64,000 nt of DNA from Enorma massiliensis phI (GTDB lineage Bacteria > Actinomycetota > Coriobacteriia > Coriobacteriales > Coriobacteriaceae), in the NCBI RefSeq assembly GCF_000311845.1, contig NZ_HE978575.1, forward strand, positions 502,091 to 566,090. The letters are read 5' to 3'. How positions within the stretch are numbered: position 1 is the stretch's first letter; every line of letters starts with the position of its first letter. A program made the translations under genes and the position numbers. The notes beneath the pieces were generated by a model that was not told the DNA's origin, did not search any database, and saw nothing but the letters and a program-made list of their open reading frames with translations. Positions 1 to 7,679 of the stretch are shown here, in pieces.

Positions 1-2
1 GT

Positions 3-248
3 TCGCGCGGCGGCTTCGGCGGGCGCGGCGGAGATCGCGGCGGACGCGGTGGCTTCGGTGGAGACCGTGGGGGCCGTGGCGGCTTTGGTGGCCGTGACGA
101 CCGCGGCGGACGCGGTGGCTTCGGCGGCGGGCGCGGCGGAGATCGCGGTGGCCGTGGCGGCTTCGGCGGCGGACGCGGCGGCTTTGGTGGCCGTGACGAC
201 CGCGGCGGCCGTGGTGGCTTCGGCGGACGCGGCGGTTACCGCGGGTAA
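3..248 (+). CDS. C-terminal RGG-rich tail of an RNA-binding protein (5' partial)
   Basis: The only frame that makes sense runs from base 3 to a TAA at 246-248 and encodes about 80 residues of Gly/Arg/Asp/Phe repeats (GGFGGRGG and GGRDDRGG units) ending GGYRG. Such tails bind RNA. In high-GC Gram-positives they usually end DEAD-box RNA helicases, less often RRM or cold-shock proteins; the catalytic part lies upstream of the window, so the identity is inferred. The alternative frame starting at 49 is an Ala/Val-rich shadow. A strong terminator follows 36 bases later. Confidence 0.75.
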   Translation, partial: SRGGFGGRGGDRGGRGGFGGDRGGRGGFGGRDDRGGRGGFGGGRGGDRGGRGGFGGGRGGFGGRDDRGGRGGFGGRGGYRG

Positions 249-283
249 GTTCTGCACGGTATCCAAGCTTGCGCAGCACGATG

Positions 284-314
284 GGGAGGCGTCCAACTGG
301 ATGCCTCCCTTTTT
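284..314 (+). terminator. Rho-independent terminator of the RGG-protein gene
   Basis: The stem GGGAGGC-n-TCC pairs with GGA-n-GCCTCCC around an AACT loop and is followed directly by TTTTT (310-314). It lies 36 bases after the stop of the RGG-tail gene, in the correct orientation. Confidence 0.85.
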
Positions 315-420
315 CGTACACGGTGCGCGCTAGGCTTCCATGCTCTCAGGGAAGATGCTATGGACAACTGGGGGATTGCTCGCTCGATTGCATAGATTTC
401 GCAGTGATAGATCACTCGTG

Positions 421-547
421 ACGGTTATCAACGGTTATTTCTCGACTCATTGAGTAGACGATAAGTCCGCAAGCTCTTGACCTGCATCTTTTATAGTACA
501 TTCCTCGTGTCTACTCGGTGTGTCCAAATATAACCGTTGATATCCGT
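421..547. repeat. Long inverted-repeat intergenic element (E1)
   Basis: Bases 421-438 (ACGGTTATCAACGGTTAT) return in inverted orientation at 530-547 with one mismatch. Inside them GAGTAGAC (451-458) pairs with GTCTACTC (509-516). The arms can be aligned, with mismatches, over about 40 bases. The element lies between two convergent genes whose own terminators are outside it, so it is not simply a terminator. No target-site duplication was seen. It could be a MITE-like relic or the source of a structured RNA. Confidence 0.6.
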
Positions 548-582
548 TGCGAATGGCGTTACAAGGGTCTTTGAACCAAAAT

Positions 583-610
583 GAGGGGCCGTTCTTTCGA
601 GCGACCCCTC
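583..610 (-). terminator. Rho-independent terminator of the rubrerythrin gene
   Basis: Read on the minus strand, GAGGGG-n-CG closes with CG-n-CCCCTC and is followed by ATTTT. It begins 28 bases after the rubrerythrin stop codon (638-640). Confidence 0.75.
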
Positions 611-637
611 AAAACAACTAAGCTGTTTTCGTACGGT

Positions 638-1198
638 TTAGCCGAAGTAGCGCTTCAGCAGGCCGGCGAACGCCTTGCCGTGACGAGCCTCATCGCGGGC
701 CATCTCATGCACGGTGTCGTGGATGGCATCGAGGCCGGCGGCCTTGGCGCGCTTGGCGAGGTCGAACTTGCCGGCGGTGGCGCCGTTCTCGGCCTCAACG
801 CGCATCTCGAGGTTCTTCTTGGTGGAGTCGGTCACGACCTCGCCCAGGAGCTCGGCGAACTTAGCGGCGTGCTCGGCCTCCTCGTAGGCAGCCTTCTCCC
901 AGTACAGGCCGATCTCGGGATAGCCCTCGCGATGGGCAACGCGGGCCATGGCCAGGTACATGCCCACCTCGGAGCACTCGCCCTCGAAGTTGGCGCGGAG
1001 GTCGTTCACGATATCCTCGGAGACCTCGGGGAGCTTGCCAACGCCCACGATGTGCTCGGCGGCCCAGGTCATCTCGGTCTCGGACTGCTTGATGAAACGG
1101 TCGCCAGAGACGCCGCACTGCGGGCACTTGAAATCAGCGGGCAGCTCCTCGCCGTCGAACTCCTCAACATAACCGCAAACGGGGCAAACGAACTTCAT
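638..1198 (-). CDS. rbr: Reverse rubrerythrin (rubredoxin domain first)
   Basis: The 186-aa protein begins [10 protein letters not shown]. Two CxxC knuckles (C5/C8 and C25/C28) form an N-terminal rubredoxin iron site. A four-helix rubrerythrin diiron domain follows, with repeated E...EHAAKF and E...DEARHGK helices. Rubrerythrins are cytoplasmic peroxidases that reduce H2O2 using rubredoxin-type electron transfer in anaerobes; the rubredoxin-first order marks the 'reverse' class. The start at 1198 was chosen because AAGGAG lies 8 bases upstream; the frame stays open further upstream but without a ribosome site. It is a monocistronic unit with its own terminator and a Fur/PerR-like palindrome upstream, which fits peroxide or iron control. 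Confidence 0.92.
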   Translation of the reverse strand: MKFVCPVCGYVEEFDGEELPADFKCPQCGVSGDRFIKQSETEMTWAAEHIVGVGKLPEVSEDIVNDLRANFEGECSEVGMYLAMARVAHREGYPEIGLYWEKAAYEEAEHAAKFAELLGEVVTDSTKKNLEMRVEAENGATAGKFDLAKRAKAAGLDAIHDTVHEMARDEARHGKAFAGLLKRYFG

Positions 1199-1307
1199 GG
1201 TGTACTCCTTCTTTTGCAGGCGATGCGCGTCGACCCAAGTTTCCCCTCTGTGGGACGGTGCGCGGTACATCTCGATTATGACAAAATGTTGCTTGGATTG
1301 CTTCATA

Positions 1308-1324
1308 TTGAGATTGATTCTCAA
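1308..1324 (-). promoter_or_regulatory. Fur/PerR-family operator candidate upstream of rubrerythrin
   Basis: TTGAGATTGATTCTCAA is a perfect 6-5-6 palindrome about 110 bases upstream of the rubrerythrin start. Its A/T-rich TGAGAAT-type half sites resemble the 7-1-7 boxes of Fur and PerR. A possible -10 (CATAAT, minus strand, near 1280) lies between it and the gene. Which regulator binds is inference. Confidence 0.5.
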
Positions 1325-1504
1325 AAGTACGCATGACCTCCACAGTAAGTTTAATGCGGAGAACTCGGATGCGTCGTGCGTGTTGGCTATCGCGTGTTGG
1401 CGTCTCACACGCTCGCAGGTGACTAACAGCCTTCTTCAGTTCGGTACAAGTTGATACGCTCTATGATGAACGAGCTGTATTACAGTACGGGTAGGGGGTG
1501 GGGA

Positions 1505-1792
1505 ATGATTCCGGACTTCGATAACGATGGCAGAATCGAGCAATGGGAGGGCACTGCTGCCGATGCATGGCAAAAGCATGCGCGGGGACGGTTGCGGGGC
1601 GATGGGTCCAACGTGCCGACTGTCTCCGCAACCTCGAATGGGGGCAGCTTCTCCAGTCGTAGGGGCGAGGCTCGCAGTTCAAGTGCTTCAGGATGTGGAT
1701 GCGACAATGTTGTGCTTGGGTGTGGGCTTATTATTGGCGTGCTGCTCGCGCTGGCGATCGTAATCGTTGTTTTCGTCAATGCATTTATATAG
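1505..1792 (+). CDS. Small C-terminally anchored membrane protein with an EF-hand-like loop
   Basis: The 95-aa protein starts MIPDFDNDGRIEQWEG. Residues D4, D6, D8, G9, I11 and E15 match a canonical 12-residue calcium loop (DxDxDG-x-I-xx-E). A polar Ser/Gly-rich linker follows, then a short SGCGCDNVVLGCG stretch, then one strongly hydrophobic C-terminal helix (about residues 72-93). This predicts a cytoplasmic or surface metal-binding head anchored by its C-terminus. The ATG at 1505 follows a G-rich ribosome site; an in-frame ATG at 1463 has none. The role is unknown. Confidence 0.6.
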   Translation: MIPDFDNDGRIEQWEGTAADAWQKHARGRLRGDGSNVPTVSATSNGGSFSSRRGEARSSSASGCGCDNVVLGCGLIIGVLLALAIVIVVFVNAFI

Positions 1793-1856
1793 GGTGGCTC
1801 ACATAGGAGTAGCCCACGTGTCCTTTTATGAGCGGTGGTTTGAAGATCCGTTGCGT

Positions 1857-1891
1857 GGGCGGTGCAGACGCTCTGTGTCTTCGCACCGCCC
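1857..1891. terminator. Hairpin between convergent genes
   Basis: GGGCGGTGC (1857-1865) pairs perfectly with GCACCGCCC (1883-1891). It lies between the + strand EF-hand gene and the - strand SDR gene. There is no U-tract on either side, so termination is likely but not textbook. Confidence 0.45.
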
Positions 1892-1911
1892 GCTGTGAAA
1901 AAACGATTCCC

Positions 1912-2652
1912 CTAGACCGTCATGCCGCCATCAACAGGCAAGACCGCGCCGGTAATATATGAAGCGAGGTCACTTGCAAGGAAGACGAAGGCGTTCGCCA
2001 CGTCCTCGGGCTGTCCTACGCGCCTTATGGGGATGGCGTCTGCGATGGGCTTAATCATCTCTTCAGGTAGCGCCGCAACCATGTCGGTGGCAGTCACTCC
2101 AGGAGCTACGGCGTTTACTCGGATGCCGAGCGGCCCAAGCTCGCGGGCGAGGGAAACGGTAATTCCGTTCACTGCAAACTTGCTCATGGGGTAACCTACG
2201 CCCGAGGGCTGCCCATTCTTGCTCACCATTGAGCTGGTATTTAGGATTACGCCACCTTCACCGAGTGTGCGAGCCGCGGCTTGGCATCCATTGAGTACGC
2301 CTTTCACATTGGTATCGATGACGCGATCGAATTCTTCTGGCGTGTAGTCACCGAGAGGCGTGGATTGTGAGATACCAGCGTTGTTCACTATGATGTCGAG
2401 ACTGCCAAAGTGCCTGGCAACCTCTCGAAACGCTGCCTCAAGTTCGGATTCGTTGGTGATGTCAGGGGAAATGCCCATCACGGGCGCGTTGGGAATCTTG
2501 GCGAGAATGGCCTCAACCCCTTTCTGAGCGGTTTCGGGCCGACTTCCGCAAAGCGCGACATTTGCTCCTTCTTCCAGGAATCGCTTCACGATGGCCAGGC
2601 CGATGCCTCTTGATCCCCCTGTGACAACGGCGGTTTTGCCTTGAAGCAGCAT
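1912..2652 (-). CDS. Short-chain dehydrogenase/reductase (FabG-like)
   Basis: The 246-aa protein has the classical SDR layout: TGGSRGIG nucleotide-binding motif at about residues 11-18, NNAG, a catalytic Ser in NTSSMVSK, YPMSK as the YxxxK pair, and the PGV-T and ITG-VDGG C-terminal signatures. It should be a cytoplasmic NAD(P)(H)-dependent oxidoreductase close to 3-oxoacyl-ACP reductase; the substrate is not decidable. The start at 2652 has AAAGGAG 7 bases upstream. The frame remains open to 2934, but that stretch has no SDR similarity and overlaps the promoter region of the divergent restriction-modification operon. It stands alone, so a fatty-acid role is not supported by context. Confidence 0.88.
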   Translation of the reverse strand: MLLQGKTAVVTGGSRGIGLAIVKRFLEEGANVALCGSRPETAQKGVEAILAKIPNAPVMGISPDITNESELEAAFREVARHFGSLDIIVNNAGISQSTPLGDYTPEEFDRVIDTNVKGVLNGCQAAARTLGEGGVILNTSSMVSKNGQPSGVGYPMSKFAVNGITVSLARELGPLGIRVNAVAPGVTATDMVAALPEEMIKPIADAIPIRRVGQPEDVANAFVFLASDLASYITGAVLPVDGGMTV

Positions 2653-2885
2653 AGTTGCTCCTTTCATGTTCCCGGGCGATTCGCTGGTGCTGCGCGGCGA
2701 GTTTCTATATCGCCTTTCGTGGCCCGGAAGATTGCCTGCAAAGACGGCGTACCCCGGAGGGGAGATTTGATACTGCGAGTTCGTTCGAGTTCGACGTGTG
2801 GCGACACGTGATTCGGTGGAGCGATGGGAGACTGGCTTGTTTGGGCAGCCCTGCCGCTTGGCCTTGTCTGCTGGAGCACGGGCTT

Positions 2886-2944
2886 GATCCACAGAGAGCA
2901 TATGAGCGATCGATACAATCATCGGATCGAACAAATGTTTGATC
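2886..2944. promoter_or_regulatory. Four GATC sites and a palindrome in the leader of the restriction-modification operon
   Basis: GATC occurs at 2886, 2908, 2925 and 2941, four times in 59 bases. The last two bound an imperfect 20-bp palindrome (2925-2944, GATC-n-AACA..TGTT-n-GATC) placed just before the ribosome site GGAG of the gene starting at 2957. TACAAT at 2914-2919 is a possible -10. Because Sau3AI-type enzymes act on GATC, methylation-sensitive autoregulation is possible; both the recognition site and the regulation are inferred. Confidence 0.4.
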
Positions 2945-2956
2945 TTGGAGCAAACT

Positions 2957-5625
2957 ATGCATGTTGAGCAGACTACCTACGATGCTTCATCAGTTGAATC
3001 AATCTTGCGGTACGCACGCCAGCTTGAGGGTACGACGTTGCGTGATGCATGCGAGATTGACGAGGTCGCCAATCCCAGGAAGCGTCGCGGCAGCTTCGGC
3101 AATGCGCTCGAGAAGTATTTCTTTCACTACGATATCAACAACAGTCCTGACGCGGATTTCAGGGAAGCAGAAACAGAGCTCAAGTCCACACCGCTTCGCA
3201 AAAAGAAAAATGGCGAGTTTTCGGCGAAGGAACGTCTCGTTATCAGCAAAATCAACTATATGACCGTGGTCGACGAGACATGGGAAACGAGCTCGTTGCA
3301 GAAGAAGCTCCATAAGATACTTCTCGTGGCGTATGAATACGATCCGGAAACGAATCCCGTCGATTACCTAATTAAGGTCGTTGATTTGTGGGGTATTCCC
3401 GCGTCGGATGTTCCGGTATTCAAGCATGACTGGGATACGGTGGTGGAAAAGGTTCGCCACGGAAGGGCACATGAGTTATCTGGCTCGGATACGCTGTATC
3501 TAGAGGCGGCGACAAAGGGCGCTACGGGAAGAGACCGCACCAAGCAGCCATATTCGGCAATTCCGGCGAAGCCGCGGTCATGGGCGATCAAGCCCTCATA
3601 CATGACAGTAACCCTTAATGGCCTGCTTGATATGCAGAGTATTCGCCGAAATCAGGCTGAGCGAGAAACTGACTTGCTCGCATTGATTCAGAAGCGCTTC
3701 GAGCCGTATATCGGCATGACCGAGGACGAGCTTGCTGAGGCATGTGGCTATGACGTCGTGGGCAGACGCAAGCCGAAAAGCCTTTGCGCGCTCATCACGA
3801 AGCAGTTATTGGGCATAGATGTGCGCTACAAGATCGCGGAGTTCGAGAAAGCCGGCATCAAGACGAAAACGATGCGCCTGCAGCGAAATGGCGTGCCCAG
3901 GGAGTCGGTCTCATTCCCAACGTTCAGCTATTTCGATGTTTCCGAGCAGCCGTTTGAAGAGAGTGATTTCTACGGCTGCCTGCGCCAAAAGTACCTCTTT
4001 GTTATCTATCGAGAGGAAACGGAGGAGCGGGGCGTGTTCCGGCTTGCTCAAGTGCTGTTCTGGCAAATGCCGGATCGAGACTTGCTTGAGGCCAAGCGGT
4101 GCTACGAGGAAATGCAGCGGCGAATCAACGCGGGGCATGCCGAGCGATCGGTTACATCGAGGGAGAATCGTTGCTGCCATGTGCGCCCGCATGGGCGTAA
4201 CAAGGCCGATACGCTTCCCACGCCGTATGGAACGCAGGAAACGAAAAAGTGTTTTTGGATCAATGCTCGCTATATCGGCGAAGAGATCGATAGAGTAGAG
4301 CGGGAATTAACGGAGGCGACCGCGCGGGCGGTGCGCGAGAGGATCGATCGGAGCAACGTGGCGGGGCAGGTAATACGAATCGCAGAACTGTTCGCGGGAG
4401 TCGGCGGATTCCGACTCGGGCTGGAGGGCTACGATGACCCGCGGTACCCGGAATTCGCGCTGCCCGCCGCCGGACCGTTCGTCACGGTGTGGGCGAACCA
4501 ATGGGAGCCTCAAGGTTCGCCGCGCCGTCAGTTCGCGGCGCGCTGCTATGAGGAGCGCTTCGGCAAGGGTTCCGTGGTGAACGAGGACATTGCCCGTGTG
4601 CTCGACGAGTATGAGGCTGGACGCATCGACATTCCCGATGTCGATATGGTGGTTGGCGGATTTCCGTGCCAGGATTACTCTGTGGCGCGCCCGTTGTCTC
4701 AGGCGAGCGGCATCGAAGGAAAGAAGGGCGTCCTATGGTGGGAGATCTATCGATTCCTGCAGCTCAAGGGACGTCCGCGCTATGTGCTACTGGAGAACGT
4801 CGATCGTCTGCTCAAAAGCCCCGCGTCGCAGCGCGGCCGTGACTTCGCTATCATTCTTTCCTGTTTGTCGACGCTCGGCTATGCCGTGGAGTGGCGCGTT
4901 GTGAGCGGTGCGGATTACGGGTTCCCGCAGAAGCGCCGCCGTGTGTATATCTACGCCGAGCAGACGAATGAGGCATGGGACCTTGAGGAGCGCCTGAGCA
5001 ACGGCGTGATGGCAGAGGCGTTCCCGATGGAGCTCGTTGGTGCAACTAGGGAGTTCGAGCTGCTCGGCGACCCATATGAGAACTCCGAGCACTTCGGTGC
5101 AGGGCTCAAAGTATCGCCGTTCGAACTCGCCGGCGTTATGCAGGGTGGGCATGTCGCGACCGTCAAGGTAGCGGCCGCATATTCTGGCGAGCGAACGGTT
5201 TTGGGCGACGTGCTCGTGCCCAACGAGGAGGTTCCCGAGTCGTATTACGTTGAGGACGACAAACTCGAGGCCTGGCGTTACCTCAAGGGCCGCAAAAGCG
5301 AGCCGCGTGTGAACAAGAAGACCGGCTTCGAGTATCGGTACTCTGAGGGAGCGATGGCATTTCCGGATGCGCTTGATGCGCCGGCCCGCACCATTCTTAC
5401 AAACGAGGGGGGGGGTCGGCCTCACGGACCAAGCATATCATCCAGACATCCGATGGTCGCTACCGCCGCTTGGTGCCCGACGAGCTGGACCAGCTACAGG
5501 GCTTCCCAAAGGGCTGGACGGATACCGGCATGACCGACGGCCACCGCGCCTTCTGCATGGGCAATGCGCTCATCGTCGGCATCCCGCACCGTATCGGTGA
5601 GGTGATCGCGCGGAGGTTGGGGTAG
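2957..5625 (+). CDS. Fused MutH/Sau3AI-type endonuclease and C5-cytosine DNA methyltransferase, out of frame at a G9 tract
   Basis: Residues 1-210 form a MutH/Sau3AI nuclease domain: D67, E74 and K76 reproduce the MutH DX6EXK active site, followed by SAKERLV. Residues about 210-460 match the second, effector-like half of Sau3AI. From about 474 a complete C5 methyltransferase begins: motif I ELFAGVGGF (477-485), catalytic C571 in GGFPCQDYS, motif VI E613-N-V, and motif VIII QKRRRVY. As read, the frame leaves the family after E817 in a run of nine G (5407-5415) and stops at 5533. With 10 or 7 G it continues through RRLVPDELDQLQGFP and motif X (GNALIVGIPHRIGEVIA) to a stop at 5625, giving about 889 aa. 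One chain would thus carry both activities, probably at GATC-like sites (inferred). The ATG at 2957 has GGAG 7 bases upstream. Confidence 0.85.
5407..5415 (+). repeat. Poly-G tract (G9) interrupting the methyltransferase
   Basis: Nine consecutive G. The intact C-terminus, including motif X, requires 10 or 7 G in the run. Homopolymers of this length are typical slipped-strand phase-variation tracts; a sequencing indel is the alternative. Confidence 0.85.
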
Positions 5626-5766
5626 GCAACGGCGGGGTTGCCGTCCACTCCATTCGCGCCGCCGGGGTGCTCCTCGTTGCAAGCTGCGTATTCTCTGCTA
5701 CCGAATGCTTGGGATCGTATAAGATCTGATCCATATCGATTATTCGTTATGGTATCGAGGTTGGCA

Positions 5767-7679
5767 ATGCAGGAGATATACGAGCGTCTGCGACGAGAAA
5801 CCGGTCTTCGCATAGGTATTCTCGATGCGGACCTCGTCGATCATGGAACAAGACATCCCAACCTCGCGTTATTAAAAATCGCTTCGTTTTGCAAGGCGCA
5901 TGGACACCACGTTGACCTCTTGTTAGATTACCTGCATCTGGAGCAATACGATGCCGTCTTTCTTTCCTGCGTCTTTTCGTTCACCACGATAGAGCGGGGC
6001 GTTCTCGACCTTTCGAATGTGTACTGTGGCGGTACGGGAATTTTTCCCGATGGTGGAGAAGATTTGCCGTATGACGTCGAGCATGCGCATCCCGACTATA
6101 CGTTGTATGAGCCGTATGTTGAACGGGAGCTTGCCCGTGGTAGAAGGCGGAGCGCTCTTGCGGATTACCTCGATTACTCTATTGGATTTACCACGCGCGG
6201 GTGCTTTAGGAAGTGTAGTTTTTGCGTCAATAAAAAGTACGCTCGTGTGTTTGCCCATGCTCCGGTAGAAGAGTTCCTTGATTCGGAACGTCCCTATATT
6301 TACCTGTGGGATGACAACTTTCTGGGATTCAGCGGGTGGCGTGAAATCCTTGGTCAGCTCAATGCGACGGGCAAGCCGTTTCAGTTTCGCCAAGGTCTCG
6401 ATATCAGGCTCATGACAGACGAGAAGGCGCTTGTCCTTTCTCGCTCTCGCTACCACGGTGATTTCATCTTTGCCTTTGACCATATCGAGGACCGAGAAAT
6501 CATTGAAAAGAAGCTTCGAGTTTGGCGTACGTGGACAGACCGAGGCACGAGGCTCTATGTGCTGAGCGCATACGATTCGCAGGACGAGCACGATATCGAG
6601 TCCATCTTTATGCGCATCTCCATCCTCATGAAATACGATTGCCTGCCGTATATCATGCGTTATGAGAGCTACAAACAGAGCAAGTGGCACTCGTTGTATG
6701 TCAACATCGCGCGATGGTGCAATCAGCCTCAGTTTTTCAAAAAGAAATCGTTCCGAGAGTTTTGCGAGGCCAACCAGGCATATCACAAGACCAAGAACAC
6801 GATGTGCTCCGCGTATCAAGCTATGACAGTTTTTGAACGTGAGTTCCCGCGTATTGCAGAGCGGTTTTTCGATTTGCGGTTTGAAGAGGAAAGCATGTTG
6901 AAGCGATTCGGACGTCCGTTCTTTACGAAGCCCTCTCATGAGGTTCTGGAGGAGCAGCGTGCGTACTGGGGTCGGTTTGTTCGCGGCGATATGAGCGAGC
7001 TCGAGACGCTTTCGGCGTATTTCGCAAAGAAGCTCGACATCATGTGCGTAGAACATTTCAAAGAAGCAGAACAATCGGGGGGGGGTACTTCGAAAAGCTC
7101 TTTGCGCTTTTTCGGGGTGCCTCGCTTGAAGAGATCTTTACCTCGGTGCTCGAATATCCCGATACAGAGCTGGTAACTACGGCGAATGTGCCTCAGTTTA
7201 GCAGTCTTGATTCGGCATTGCGCGTCCCCGAGATTTTGGAGGCAATCGGAGAGGCTCAATCTTTTGACCAGCTAGGCGTCTATTTAGATGATGGCGTTGG
7301 TAAAAAGACGACCGCTAACAAGAAGTATGGCGAGAACCATGCGAAGCTGGCGACACTTCTTGATCTGTCGGACATCGTATCCGGGTCTCCTATGAGCGTG
7401 CGCACCAGCCCGTTTAGCGCCTTGTTCTGCTCGTTGTCTTGCAAAGACCAGAGGGCGATGGCGGCGCGGCTTATGTTCCGCATCCCTGTTGTGCGGCAGA
7501 TTCTTGTTGATGCGAAGACGGATGTTGTAAACCCGGCTTCATATCTCAAGCCGTTTTCCGAAAGCACGAAACGACGTCGACTTCCGAATCTCCGTACCTT
7601 GTTTTCCCTACTTGAAGAGCAGGCGACGGGGAGCGATTGCTCTTTGCAAGATGCGCTGCACAACGTGAGGTTCTCATGA
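5767..7679 (+). CDS. Radical SAM enzyme in the defence operon, out of frame at a second G9 tract
   Basis: The N-terminus (about residues 10-75) looks like a Rossmann, B12-binding-like domain without the DxHxxG ligand. C146-x3-C150-x2-C153 is the [4Fe-4S]/SAM motif, and the YLWDDNF and RQGLDIR stretches fit a radical SAM barrel. A large lysine/aromatic-rich C-terminal region follows. The first frame ends at 7176. A run of nine G at 7077-7085, just after S437, shifts the frame; with 10 or 7 G the protein continues as GGYFEKLFALFRG to a TGA at 7677-7679, about 637 aa. That stop overlaps the next gene's ATG, which proves the downstream frame belongs to this gene. The ATG at 5767 has AGG 7 bases upstream; 5749 is an alternative. 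The substrate is unknown; DNA modification is a reasonable guess from context. Confidence 0.78.
7077..7085 (+). repeat. Poly-G tract (G9) interrupting the radical SAM gene
   Basis: Nine consecutive G, the same length as the tract at 5407-5415 and needing the same change (+1 or -2) to restore the frame. Confidence 0.85.

Noticed and set aside
49-333. 94-aa Ala/Val-rich frame at the window start
   Set aside because: Out of frame with the RGG-repeat reading, which ends in a stop followed by a proper terminator.
421-547. Promoter reading TTGACC...TATAGT
   Set aside because: The spacing (9 bases) is far too short, and the flanking genes converge on this region.
2653-2934. N-terminal extension of the SDR gene
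   Set aside because: No SDR similarity, no ribosome site, and it overlaps the promoter region of the divergent operon; the ATG at 2652 has a good site.
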